Shown: positions 34,355 to 42,619, counted from the first letter of the stretch. The stretch is 64,000 nt of DNA from Pelagicoccus sp. SDUM812003 (GCF_031127815.1 NZ_JARXHY010000010.1:62001-126000); one strand, 5' to 3'. Notes: generated from the sequence alone by a model not told the origin. Program-made: numbers and translations.

Positions 34355-35254
34355 ATGGAATCACTCAACGAATTGTTCGGCACCGAAGAGGTTTTCTCCC
34401 TCATCGACCCCCTCGCCATCGTCTTCCTCGGCATCTCGATCGTCATCCTGTGGATCGGCAAGTGGGTCAACGACCTCTGCACCCCCTACCAGCTCTCCCA
34501 AGAACTGACGCAAAAGGACAACAAAGCGATCGCCGTATCCTTTTCTGGATACATCCTTGGCATCGGCATCATTCTTTGGGGCGTGCTTCGCCAAGACGTT
34601 TCCGCTCAGGCGGTCAATCCAAATACCAACATCCTGCTACGCGACCTCGGCGGCACCGTCCTTTGGTCGCTCTTCGGCATCGCCCTGCTGCAAGTGGCCC
34701 GCGTGGCGAACGACAAGCTGCTGCTGCGTCGCTTCAGCAACACCAAGGAGCTCGTGGAAGACCAGAACATCGGCACCGGCGCCGTGCAGGCCGGCTCCTA
34801 CATCGGATCGGCCTTCATGATCAAAGCCGCCACCTACGGCGAATCCTCCGGCAGCCTGCTTGCGGACATCCTCCTCACCCTGATCTATTTCGTGGTGGCT
34901 CAAGCGGCCTTCATCCTCTTCGCGATGGTCTACCAAAAGATCAGCGCCTACGATCTGCACGACGAAATCGAGCGCGACAACGCCGCGGCGGGCGTCGGCT
35001 TCGGAATCACCCTCGCCGCGATCGGCATGCTGCTCTCCAGCTATATCGTATCCAGCGATTCCCTACTGGGTCTCGCGGTCTGGTTCGTGATCTGCGTTTT
35101 TCTCCTCTCCGTCTGCCGTTTCGCCATCGATCGCTTCATCCTTCCGGGATCCTTGCTGGATGACGAAATCTCAAAGGACCGCAATTGGGGAGCCGCCTTG
35201 ATCGAGGGCGCTTCCGCCATCGGCCTGGCCTTGATTCTCGGCGCCTTGTTCTAG
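34355..35254 (+). CDS. Duplicated DUF350 (YjfL-like) membrane protein
   Basis: 299 aa with about eight membrane segments. The DUF350 pattern, a charged KDN/RDN-type turn followed by Ala/Gly-rich helix, occurs in two tandem units. Unit one has TQKDNKAIAVSFSGYILG and EDQNIGTGAVQAGSYIG; unit two has IERDNAAAGVGFGITLA and SKDRNWGAALIEGASAIG. E. coli YjfL has one unit. The family is linked by gene neighbourhood to PspA and polyamine genes but lacks a biochemical function. It overlaps nothing and is spaced 24 bp from the previous gene and 6 bp from the next. Confidence 0.9.
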   Translation: MESLNELFGTEEVFSLIDPLAIVFLGISIVILWIGKWVNDLCTPYQLSQELTQKDNKAIAVSFSGYILGIGIILWGVLRQDVSAQAVNPNTNILLRDLGGTVLWSLFGIALLQVARVANDKLLLRRFSNTKELVEDQNIGTGAVQAGSYIGSAFMIKAATYGESSGSLLADILLTLIYFVVAQAAFILFAMVYQKISAYDLHDEIERDNAAAGVGFGITLAAIGMLLSSYIVSSDSLLGLAVWFVICVFLLSVCRFAIDRFILPGSLLDDEISKDRNWGAALIEGASAIGLALILGALF

Positions 35255-35260
35255 TTTCCC

Positions 35261-36070
35261 ATGTCGGAAAAAACCAACTACACCGTTAGCGAGACCCAGA
35301 AGCAGCAGTTCGCTGCCATCTATCTACTGGAGTACATGATCAACGCTCCCAAGGTTTTCCAGCTCATGCTGGAGCGGGAGGAGGAAGATCTGGAGCCCAT
35401 CCTGGAATGGCTGCTGACGCGGGACTTCATTCAAATCAAGGATCAGGAAAAGTACGCGCCGACGGAGAAAGGACGCGACGCTCTGCAGCGTTTCATGCGC
35501 CGCTACACCGATTTCCTGACCTTCTTCGACGTCTTCTGCGCCGTCGATCTTCAGGAAGGGACCTTCGCTTTCGCCAGCTACTTCGACTTCGACAACAAGC
35601 TGGAATGGCAACGTTTTCTCAATGACGAGCGCTGGGAAGATTTGCGAGTGGCCGTGGCCGCCTACAAAGGCATCGATCCGGTGGAGATCGTTTTCATGAG
35701 CTTCCTCAGCGAAAACCGGTTCGGCCGCAACGAGACGGGATGGCAGTTCGACCTGCTGCTGGGCAGCGTCTGGGACGAGATCCTGGAAATCTGCAAAACC
35801 GCCGTATCCGCCGAGCAGCTTGGATGGGAGGACGATGATGGTTTCGTCCCGGGCGAGTCCGTAATCAAAGATGTCATCGAGCAAGGTCTCGCTCTGATTG
35901 AGCAACTCCACATTCACGAGACCGCGCCCCACCGGAACATCGAACACCAAAGCCAAGATTCGCCAAGCGAAGCCACGGTCCAGAAAGTTGACTTGCTGGC
36001 CCAGCGATCCAACCGCTTCGACGCCACGCCAGAACCACCCGACGAATGGCAGGAACCTTGGTCCCTGTAG
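35261..36070 (+). CDS. Conserved-looking hypothetical protein of the PspA locus
   Basis: 269 aa, soluble and acidic. The first ~85 residues look like a winged-helix fold (IYLLEYMINAPKVFQLML ... DFIQIKDQEKYAPTEKGRDAL). The central part is helical with FLTFFDVFCAVDLQEGTFAF. The last 60 residues are polar and probably disordered. I cannot assign a family; in position it matches the YjfK/DUF2491 or DUF4178 slot of related loci, but I see no clear similarity to either. Tight spacing (6 bp upstream, 31 bp downstream) places it in the operon. Confidence 0.7.
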   Translation: MSEKTNYTVSETQKQQFAAIYLLEYMINAPKVFQLMLEREEEDLEPILEWLLTRDFIQIKDQEKYAPTEKGRDALQRFMRRYTDFLTFFDVFCAVDLQEGTFAFASYFDFDNKLEWQRFLNDERWEDLRVAVAAYKGIDPVEIVFMSFLSENRFGRNETGWQFDLLLGSVWDEILEICKTAVSAEQLGWEDDDGFVPGESVIKDVIEQGLALIEQLHIHETAPHRNIEHQSQDSPSEATVQKVDLLAQRSNRFDATPEPPDEWQEPWSL

Positions 36071-36101
36071 GCGGTTATTCGATACATTTCAACGAATCAG
36101 G

Positions 36102-37199
36102 ATGCTCTTTCAGATAATCAGACGAATCATCAACAGGGGGGACGAAACCACAATCCGTCTCACTAAGGTTCTTTTGGTGGCGTTGGGGCTAAACCTGTTT
36201 TTCGGAACTGGATACTATCTCGCCGAGCGCAGCTATCAGGAGGGACTCGGCTACCTCGACTCTCTCTGGTGGGCCATGGTCACCATGACCACCGTCGGCT
36301 ACGGCGACTATTTTCCTCAAAGCTTCGTCGGTCGTTTCGTCATCGCCTACCCGTGTTTTCTGGTAGGAATCGGACTGCTTGGCTACCTGCTTGCCACCAT
36401 CACCGAAGCAGTGCTCGAACGCGTATCCAAAAAACGGAAAGGCGCCATGAAAATCAAAGACTCCAATCACATCATCATCTGCAATTTTCCGAGTCTGGAC
36501 AAAGTCCTGCAAATCCTCGACGAACTGCAGGGAAATCCAAGCTACGCCAATAAAAAGGTCGTCATCGTCACCGAATCCATCGACGAGCTCCCGGCGGCTT
36601 TGCTCAAACGAGGCGTCCTCTTCGTGAAAGGCCTACCGACTTCCGAAGAAGTCCTCTACCAAGCGAACGTCACGGAATCCGACGGCGTATTCATTCTTCC
36701 AGCACACCCAGGCGACGCCTCGTCAGATGCGTTGACTTACGCTATCGGCTCCATCGTGGAGATGATCGAGACAGAGACCGGCAAACCCATCAAAACCGTG
36801 GTGGAGCTAGTCAGCTCGCGCAACCTGAAGATGATGCAGCGCGCCCAGACCGATGGCATCATCCTATCCGATGGGATCAACGAGCGCATGATCGTGCAGG
36901 AGTTCTTCTATCCGGGCATTCGCAAGACCTTCGAGCAGCTCATCACCTGCCGCGAAGGCAGCCAATTCTACACCCACGCCACTCGCTTCGTGGGAAAGCG
37001 TTTTATGGACCTGCAGATGGCGTTTATCCAGCATCCGGTCAACCTGCAGCTCATTGGACTCATCAAGGGCGACCAGCATGTGCTCAATCCGAACAAGCGA
37101 ACCATCGTGGAAAAGGGGGATCGGCTGATCATCCTTGCTGACAAACCCGAAGACTTTCTTTCAATCGAAAACGACATCGAGCCCCAGCTGTCAGCCTGA
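36102..37199 (+). CDS. Potassium channel with cytoplasmic RCK (TrkA-N/TrkA-C) domains
   Basis: The ATG at 36102 (MLFQIIRRIINRGDE) gives 365 aa; a frame opening at 35898 overlaps the previous gene and is rejected. Two membrane segments (about 20-40 and 80-105) flank a pore loop with a perfect selectivity filter TVGYGDYF near 65-72. A TrkA-N domain (about 115-240, HIIICNFPSLDKVLQIL) and a TrkA-C domain (about 270-360) follow, as in MthK-type channels. The dinucleotide-binding Gly motif of TrkA-N is altered (CNFPSLDKVL instead of GxGxxG), so ligand control may differ. VIC-type channels recur beside PspA and DUF2170 genes. Confidence 0.92.
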   Translation: MLFQIIRRIINRGDETTIRLTKVLLVALGLNLFFGTGYYLAERSYQEGLGYLDSLWWAMVTMTTVGYGDYFPQSFVGRFVIAYPCFLVGIGLLGYLLATITEAVLERVSKKRKGAMKIKDSNHIIICNFPSLDKVLQILDELQGNPSYANKKVVIVTESIDELPAALLKRGVLFVKGLPTSEEVLYQANVTESDGVFILPAHPGDASSDALTYAIGSIVEMIETETGKPIKTVVELVSSRNLKMMQRAQTDGIILSDGINERMIVQEFFYPGIRKTFEQLITCREGSQFYTHATRFVGKRFMDLQMAFIQHPVNLQLIGLIKGDQHVLNPNKRTIVEKGDRLIILADKPEDFLSIENDIEPQLSA

Positions 37200-37223
37200 G
37201 GCGTCCAACCTAACCCATCCCAG

Positions 37224-37634
37224 ATGAACGAAGTGATAGTAAAAATAGAAAAACAAGAGGAGTTCTCCCGCTTCCTCACCCTCCACGGATTCCAGGTCGA
37301 GGAACTGGACAACCAAGTGTATCAAGTAACCCGTGACGGGGAGCTTCCGGTCTTCGTTAAGATCTCCGAAACCAGCATCTACTTCGAGGTGGACCTTGGC
37401 AACCTGAACGCCTTCGGCTCCTCCGATCTTCACTTCAAACTGCTCGATCTGAACACGGAAATCCTTCCCGTCAGCTTCGGCATCAACAACACCAACCCCG
37501 AGGACCCGCGCCTGGTACTGGTGGAAAGCCGAGAAACCGGCAGCCTCAACGACCACGAGATACTGAGCGTGTTCGACGCTCTGGAACTCGCCACCGACCG
37601 GGCCGAAGTCCTGCTCACACAACACATCGCCTAA
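37224..37634 (+). CDS. DUF2170 family protein (YjfI-like)
   Basis: 136 aa. The conserved core runs GELPVFVKISETSIYFEV, a short linker, HFKLLDLNTEILPVSFGI, and a C-terminal helix SVFDALELATDRAEVLL. This matches the DUF2170 family. In E. coli yjfI lies directly before the PspA paralogue yjfJ, and the same order is seen here with a 24-bp gap. The biochemical function is unknown. Confidence 0.82.
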   Translation: MNEVIVKIEKQEEFSRFLTLHGFQVEELDNQVYQVTRDGELPVFVKISETSIYFEVDLGNLNAFGSSDLHFKLLDLNTEILPVSFGINNTNPEDPRLVLVESRETGSLNDHEILSVFDALELATDRAEVLLTQHIA

Positions 37635-37658
37635 GCCCCCTCAACCGAAGGATATCAA

Positions 37659-38354
37659 ATGAGCATTTTCTCACGCATTTTCAAGGTAGGCGAAGCCGCC
37701 GCAAACAAGGTTGTCGACAAGATGGAGAAGCCCGAGCTCATGCTCGAGCAGGCCATCCGCGACAAGGAGAAGCAGATCATGGAAGCCAAGAAGTCCGTGC
37801 AGGGCTGCATCGCGACCGAACGCCAGACCAAGGCCCTGCTGGAAAAGGAAAAGGCCGACAAGTTCACCTGGGAGCAGAAGGCGGAAATGGCCCTCAAGGC
37901 CGGCAAGGAAGACCTCGCCGTGCGGGCCCTGCAGCGAGCCACCGAGCACGAGCAGAAAATGACCAGCTTGGAAACGCAGTGGCAGAGCCAACGCGCCTCG
38001 GTCGACGAGCTTAAGAAGGAAATCATCAAGATGGGCGACGAGCTGGCCGAGTTCAAACGAAACAAGGACTTCATCATCGCCCAAAGCAAAGCGGCTCAAG
38101 TCAAGAAGGACATCTACGAAGCCAAGGCCCGCATCTCCAAGAACAACAAGGCCGACGACCTCATGGCTCGCATGAAAGCCAAGGCGGAACGCCAGTCCTA
38201 CGAAGCGGACGCGGCCAAGGAACTCTCCGAAGTTTCCGGCGGATCAGGCGACACTCTGGACAGGGAGTTCGAAGAGCTGGGTAGCGGCGGCGCCTCCTCG
38301 CCCGCAGTCAACGACAAGCTGGCCGCCTTGAAAGCGAAATTAGGCAACGCCTAG
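37659..38354 (+). CDS. pspA: PspA/IM30 family envelope-stress protein
   Basis: 231 aa, almost wholly helical and coiled-coil. It begins MSIFSRIFKVGEAAANKVVDKMEKPELMLEQAIRDKE in outline, the PspA/IM30 hallmark with an amphipathic first helix and the P-E-x-M-L-x-Q turn. Long heptad-patterned helices run to about residue 190, then a Gly/Ser-rich tail. PspA proteins bind stressed inner membrane and form rods or rings related to ESCRT-III. It is the YjfJ-type paralogue by context rather than the pspABC operon form. GAAGG 8 nt before the ATG is a fair ribosome site. Confidence 0.92.
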   Translation: MSIFSRIFKVGEAAANKVVDKMEKPELMLEQAIRDKEKQIMEAKKSVQGCIATERQTKALLEKEKADKFTWEQKAEMALKAGKEDLAVRALQRATEHEQKMTSLETQWQSQRASVDELKKEIIKMGDELAEFKRNKDFIIAQSKAAQVKKDIYEAKARISKNNKADDLMARMKAKAERQSYEADAAKELSEVSGGSGDTLDREFEELGSGGASSPAVNDKLAALKAKLGNA

Positions 38355-38368
38355 CAGAATCCTGAGTC

Positions 38369-38432
38369 TGTAGGTCGCCGCGCCGAGGCGACAAAACATT
38401 GCAAGTCAGGCGGGTCACCGCCCCGCCCTACA
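38369..38432. repeat. REP-like twin-hairpin element between pspA and the AdoMet decarboxylase gene
   Basis: A 64-bp element bounded by inverted TGTAGG (38369-38374) and CCTACA (38427-38432). Inside are two 6-bp hairpins with 7-nt loops: GTCGCC/GGCGAC (38374-38392) and GGCGGG/CCCGCC (38409-38427). This looks like an inverted pair of REP units. It ends 9 bp before the GTG start of the next gene. Confidence 0.55.
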
Positions 38433-38441
38433 ACCAAACTG

Positions 38442-38852
38442 GTGAAGCTTACCAATACAGCCGAAAATCAAACGAGTCTTTCGAATGCCGAGGGCCGTTC
38501 TACCGCCCTCGGCACTCACATCTTGCTAGAGCTCGAGAACTGCCCGGACGAGCTCTTGCTTGATGCCGAGAAGCTGGAGGAAACGCTCGTCGCCGCCGCG
38601 ACCGATGCGGGCGCTCACGTGGTTAAGAGCGTCTTTCACCAATTCAATCCCCATGGGCTTTCCGGAGTCGTGGTCATCGCGGAAAGCCACATAGCCGTCC
38701 ATACCTGGCCCGAATACGCGTACGCGGCCATCGACATATTCACCTGTGGCGATGCCGTCATTGCTCAGCGGATACAAAACCAAATCGCCTCGTCCTTCGC
38801 TCCCGCGAGCGTATCGTCTCAGCTCGTCGAACGCGGTCCCCATAGCGGCTGA
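38442..38852 (+). CDS. speD: S-adenosylmethionine decarboxylase proenzyme (SpeD-like)
   Basis: It makes decarboxylated AdoMet, the aminopropyl donor. 136 aa from a GTG start at 38442, the only start codon before the conserved region [13 protein letters not shown]. The self-processing site is intact: Glu81-Ser82, where Ser82 would become the pyruvoyl group, followed by His87 in HTWPEY and Cys102 in IDIFTCGDA. These match the prokaryotic class 1B enzymes. It carries about 22 extra N-terminal residues. The nearest aminopropyltransferase is the membrane enzyme at 31695, nine genes apart in the same locus. Confidence 0.93.
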   Translation: MKLTNTAENQTSLSNAEGRSTALGTHILLELENCPDELLLDAEKLEETLVAAATDAGAHVVKSVFHQFNPHGLSGVVVIAESHIAVHTWPEYAYAAIDIFTCGDAVIAQRIQNQIASSFAPASVSSQLVERGPHSG

Positions 38853-38888
38853 CCTGAGCAGCAGCGCGCCAAGCCTTCCTCCAAACCG

Positions 38889-40235
38889 ATGGACACCATT
38901 CGAGCAGCAGCGCGAAGCTGCCTCAAGGACTTCTCTGCCACCAAGCGGGAGCTCATGTCGAAGCATTCCTGCTCCGATTTCGAAATCGATTTCGAGCTGC
39001 GCTTCGCCCTCTTTCTCGCCAGCCTCATCGATGGGGAAAGGAACGCCTCCGAACGCATCTTCCTGCAAACGGCAAGCGCCACCCTCGGTTGGTCGGAAAT
39101 GTACGACTCGCTGCTGACGTCCCGTATCGAAAGCTTGCCGACCTACGAGCTCGATCAGCTGCGCATCGCCCGCGAGCGCCCCTCGCTCGCCAAAGAGGTC
39201 TTTCGCGCCGCCTTCGCCCTTTGCTTGTGCGACAGCGACCTCACCGCCGACGAGCGCATTTTTCTCTCCAACCTCTCCCAAGCGCTTTTTCCAAAAAACA
39301 ACGCCCTCGCTGCTCAGCTGGAAGCGCAAGCTCGCGAATTGCTGTCCAGAAAGGGTCCGCCTCTGATCGAATCTCCCGTCGAACAAGCCCAAGTCGCTCC
39401 TCAGGAGGACGTCGACGATTCGGCGACGCTCGAAGATGAGCTGCAAACGCTCGACGAGCTGATCGGTCTGGCTCAGGTGAAACAAGAAATCCAAGGGCTC
39501 GCCCGCTTCCTGGAAATCCAAAAACAGCGACTGGAACACAACCTGAAAGCCACCCCGCTTTCGCTCCATTTGGTTTTCTCAGGCAACCCAGGCACGGGCA
39601 AAACCACCGTGGCCCGCATCCTGGCTCGCATCTTCAAGAAACTGGGAGTCCTGCAGAAAGGCCATCTCATCGAAACCGATCGCATGGGTCTGGTGGGCCA
39701 GTACGTCGGCCACACCGCCAAGAAAACCTCTGAGGTCGTGGAGAGCGCCCTCGATGGCGTGCTCTTCATCGACGAAGCCTACAGCCTTTTAAGCGGTGGC
39801 GAAGGCGACTTCGGTAGTGAAGCGATCGATACGCTGGTCAAACGCATGGAGGACTATCGCGACCGCCTGATCGTCATCGTGGCGGGCTATCCCGCCAACA
39901 TGGAGGAATTCATTCAGACCAATCCCGGACTGCGATCACGCTTCAGCAAAACCATCCTCTTCGAAGACTACCAAAGCGAGGAGCTCCTGAAAATCTTCCA
40001 AATCTTCTGCGCCAAGAATCAGTACGAGCTCTCCGAAAAGGCCAAGGAAAAGCTGACTCAACTTTTTGAATACATCCTCGCCCAACCCCGCAACGACTTC
40101 GGGAACGGCCGCTACGCGCGAAACTTGTTCGAACAAGTCATCCGCAACCAAGCCTTGCGCCTGAGCCAAATCGAAGGCGACCTCGATAAATCCGCCCTAA
40201 TCACCATCGAAGCCGACGACATCGTATTCCCGTAA
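38889..40235 (+). CDS. TerB-like/CbbX-type AAA+ ATPase
   Basis: 448 aa. The N-terminal half has two TerB-like helical repeats, each with an acidic motif before E-R-I-F-L ([17 protein letters not shown] near 40-56; [19 protein letters not shown] near 112-130). The C-terminal half is a CbbX/SpoVK-type AAA+ domain: Walker [10 protein letters not shown] starting at about 231, pore-loop region GQYVGHTA, Walker [12 protein letters not shown], sensor IVAGYP, and arginine finger NPGLRSRF. Such ATPases remodel protein complexes. At the end of the PspA locus it may remodel PspA or its partners, an inference from position. A stem-loop follows at 40261. Confidence 0.88.
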   Translation: MDTIRAAARSCLKDFSATKRELMSKHSCSDFEIDFELRFALFLASLIDGERNASERIFLQTASATLGWSEMYDSLLTSRIESLPTYELDQLRIARERPSLAKEVFRAAFALCLCDSDLTADERIFLSNLSQALFPKNNALAAQLEAQARELLSRKGPPLIESPVEQAQVAPQEDVDDSATLEDELQTLDELIGLAQVKQEIQGLARFLEIQKQRLEHNLKATPLSLHLVFSGNPGTGKTTVARILARIFKKLGVLQKGHLIETDRMGLVGQYVGHTAKKTSEVVESALDGVLFIDEAYSLLSGGEGDFGSEAIDTLVKRMEDYRDRLIVIVAGYPANMEEFIQTNPGLRSRFSKTILFEDYQSEELLKIFQIFCAKNQYELSEKAKEKLTQLFEYILAQPRNDFGNGRYARNLFEQVIRNQALRLSQIEGDLDKSALITIEADDIVFP

Positions 40236-40553
40236 AGTAGGGAATACGTTTATGCTATCAGCTGGTTTTTGCGAAACCGGCAGGCAGTTAACAAGTCGAT
40301 CTCCACAAGAAGGCGCGAAGAATAAGCATTTCCTAAACCAGGCTTCTATAGCTGGTCACAGCGCATTGGTTTTCGTGCCTCTTCGTGGCGAGAACCAATC
40401 ATCGATTCAGATCGAACGAGGCTGATTCCAAACAACAGCGACTCTGCCTTGCGCTTCCACGTCCTCGCCAGCCGCATGCAAAAGGGGTTAACCACTTTTC
40501 TTCTGGCAAGGATACGGATAGATCCCTAGTAGTTCCTGCGATTCCTCCTCTCC
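40236..40553. other. 318-bp non-coding gap with two inverted repeats
   Basis: No gene is seen. GCTGGTTT/AAACCGGC (40261-40281, 5-nt loop, one G-T pair) could end the preceding operon but has no T run. ATTGGTTTTCG (40365-40375) pairs with CGAGAACCAAT (40389-40399) with one mismatch and encloses TTCGTG-type words like those in the arginine cluster. The gap looks like degraded intergenic repeat sequence. Confidence 0.45.
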
Positions 40554-40850
40554 ATGCCCACCCGATTCCTGCAACAGCTGGTCGACAACCCCGACCGCGG
40601 CCCCGGACGCGTCTTCGCTTGGTTCATCCAGATCGTTATCATAGTTTCGATACTCGATTTCACCATCGAAACCATGCCCAGCATCTCGCCCACGCTTCGC
40701 TCTAGCCTGTGGCTGGTCGAAGTCGTCTCCATCGCCATCTTCACCGTAGAGTTTCTGCTGCGAGTCTGCTTTTCGAAAAAAGGCATACGCTACGCATCAA
40801 TTTCGTTTCCAAACAAGTTCTCCTACGAAACATCGATAAGTCTTGCATAA
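40554..40850 (+). pseudogene. Truncated voltage-gated ion-channel gene (N-terminal fragment)
   Basis: 98 codons. The first ~80 residues match the start of bacterial Kv-type ion transport proteins: a short cytoplasmic start, S1 (WFIQIVIIVSILDFTIE, about 23-39) and S2 (LWLVEVVSIAIFTVEFLLRV, about 52-71), then KKGIRYA. Homology stops near residue 79 and about 19 unrelated residues lead to a stop. S3-S6 and the pore are absent here and after the next two genes. The break lies next to the XRE-ImmA/PIN pair, which suggests that its arrival removed the rest. Confidence 0.75.
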
Positions 40851-40869
40851 TTGACTTTTGCAAGATTTA
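40837..40869 (+). promoter_or_regulatory. Dyad operator candidate before the XRE-ImmA gene
   Basis: TAAGTCTTGCA (40837-40847) and TGCAAGATTTA (40859-40869) are inverse copies with one mismatch and an 11-nt spacer. TTGACT (40851-40856) inside the spacer could be a -35 box. The site lies 31 bp before the ATG of a gene with its own HTH domain, so autorepression is plausible. Confidence 0.5.
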
Positions 40870-40899
40870 GGCAGATGTTTCCTCAACCCGGAGCTAGCT

Positions 40900-42012
40900 A
40901 TGGACTCACTCTCTCGACTCATCGGCGAACGCGTAAAACTCGCTCGGCAGGAGGCGAAACTCTCGCAAGAAAAGCTTTCGCACACCCTCGATTTCAAGGA
41001 CCGGCAAACCTTGTCCACCATCGAAAATGGCCAACGCCGCGTCAGCGCGGAGGAACTCGTTCAATTCTCCGAAGCTCTTCGCAAACCTTTGGACTATTTC
41101 ACAGATCCCTACCTGGTCGCGGGCGAGAAAGCCTTCTCCTATAGGTCGCTAAATGCGTCCGAAACGGAGATCGCAGACTTCGAGTATCTGGCCGGCTCTT
41201 ACATCGCCACCCACCGTCGTTTCCAGGAACTGCTCGAACAAACGGCAAGCCCCGCACAAGCGAAGATTTCTTCGATCGGAGAGAAGACCCCTCTCGATTT
41301 CGCGACATACCAAGGCGAACGCTGTGCCGCTGCATGGGATCTAGGAGACGTACCCACAAAAAGACTACGCGAGGCGGTCACACAAGAACTTGGAATTCAA
41401 GTTTTATACGTCGACGCGCCTGCCTCAATATCTGGAGCTGCCTGTCGTTTAGACGATGGAGCTTATATTCTGATTAATCGAAACGAGCCCAATACTCGAC
41501 AGAACTTTGATATTGGACACGAACTGTTTCACTTGCTCACTTGGGACAAGCTCCCCCCGGCGCGTCTCGATCTCGTTATCGATGAATCAGAGATCAAGAA
41601 AAAGCGCCCCGCTGCTGAGAAGCTCGCTGACGCATTCACAGCTGGACTACTTATGCCCTCCGAAACAATGAGACAGATTTGGGCAAGACGTGGCGACCAA
41701 GACCATGAAGAGTGGATCACCCAAACAGCAGACCAGCTTGGTGTTTCGCCCATGGCTGTCTATTGGAGAATGGTCAATCTTCGCGTCTTCAAGAAAACCC
41801 GCGAAGCACAGCAGGCCGCTGCAGCCCTTCGCGGAAAAAGTGTGGAAGCCCGTCCACAACTTTTCAGTCCAGAGTTCGTAGGAGATCTGTACAAAGTGTT
41901 GGAGCGTGGGGCCATCACAGTGCGAAAGGCGCTCAAGCTTCTCGACATTGATCAGGAGGAACTCGAAGATCTTTTCGCTTCCTACAAACTAAAGCCACCA
42001 TTCGAGCTGTAG
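40900..42012 (+). CDS. XRE-family regulator fused to ImmA/IrrE metallopeptidase
   Basis: The ATG at 40900, with CGGAG six bases upstream, gives 370 aa; a TTG at 40858 is in the dyad and is rejected. The N-terminal XRE helix-turn-helix (about 5-65) reads RLIGERVKLARQEAKLSQEKLS. The C-terminal half is an ImmA/IrrE-type zinc peptidase with HELFH at 207-211, and the DAFTAGLLMPSE segment that follows is typical. This is the COG2856 layout, which acts as the sensor/antidote in toxin-antitoxin or phage-response pairs. The PIN-like gene starts 8 bp after its stop. Base use is more AT-rich than in flanking genes. Confidence 0.92.
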   Translation: MDSLSRLIGERVKLARQEAKLSQEKLSHTLDFKDRQTLSTIENGQRRVSAEELVQFSEALRKPLDYFTDPYLVAGEKAFSYRSLNASETEIADFEYLAGSYIATHRRFQELLEQTASPAQAKISSIGEKTPLDFATYQGERCAAAWDLGDVPTKRLREAVTQELGIQVLYVDAPASISGAACRLDDGAYILINRNEPNTRQNFDIGHELFHLLTWDKLPPARLDLVIDESEIKKKRPAAEKLADAFTAGLLMPSETMRQIWARRGDQDHEEWITQTADQLGVSPMAVYWRMVNLRVFKKTREAQQAAAALRGKSVEARPQLFSPEFVGDLYKVLERGAITVRKALKLLDIDQEELEDLFASYKLKPPFEL

Positions 42013-42019
42013 TTACCTA

Positions 42020-42532
42020 GTGAATCCTCCGACTCGAAACAGTATCATACTTGTTGATACAAATGCTATCGCCGCTGCTCACAAACTCAACTGCTGGAAT
42101 GCCCTCAAGCGAAGCTACAAACTACATACAGTAGAGCTCTGCATAGAAGAGGCCACACGACCAAACAGACAAGGACGCCGTCTTGTCGATCGAGATCCCG
42201 ATCAGCTAAAAAGTGACTTTGCGAAAGTCGTCATGGTGGATAAGAAATCCCAAGCTGAACTGATGCTTGCAGTGGGAAACCGCAACGATGTCGATGAGGG
42301 AGAACGCGATCTTCTGGCCTACGCCAAATCTCTTTCAGGAAATGTCTGGTGGCTCTGCGGGCCCGACAATGGCACGGTTCATGCCATGAGGATCTTAAGA
42401 CTTTTCGAACGGATGGTTTCTCTCGAGGCCATTGCCCAAGGTTGCGGACATCGCTTCAAATCCCTGCCACAAAACTATTCCGAAGAATGGCTAGCGAACC
42501 ACCGACGAGCATTCCTCTTCGATGACCTGTGA
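42020..42532 (+). CDS. PIN-like domain protein, candidate RNase toxin
   Basis: 170 aa from a GTG start. It has the spaced acidic residues of PIN nucleases: Asp13 in ILVDTNAI, Glu43/44 in ELCIEEA, Asp97 within DVDEGERDLLAYA, and Asp116 in LCGPDNG. PIN proteins cleave RNA and often form toxins. Its partner is the XRE-ImmA gene just upstream. This pairing is known for PIN-like families such as DUF4411, but I cannot place the exact subfamily. The toxin role is inferred. Confidence 0.75.
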   Translation: MNPPTRNSIILVDTNAIAAAHKLNCWNALKRSYKLHTVELCIEEATRPNRQGRRLVDRDPDQLKSDFAKVVMVDKKSQAELMLAVGNRNDVDEGERDLLAYAKSLSGNVWWLCGPDNGTVHAMRILRLFERMVSLEAIAQGCGHRFKSLPQNYSEEWLANHRRAFLFDDL

Positions 42533-42588
42533 CCAGCTTCTGAATTGAGTTAGCTGTTCTCAAAGAAGAGTCATTTCCGAAAAGCCGC

Positions 42589-42619
42589 AAAAAAGGCGCC
42601 CGATGCTAATCGGGCGCCT
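42589..42619 (-). terminator. Terminator of tal
   Basis: Perfect 11-bp stem AGGCGCCCGAT (42594-42604)/ATCGGGCGCCT (42609-42619) with a GCTA loop. On the minus strand a T run follows at 42589-42593. It may also stop transcripts from the PIN gene side. Confidence 0.9.
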
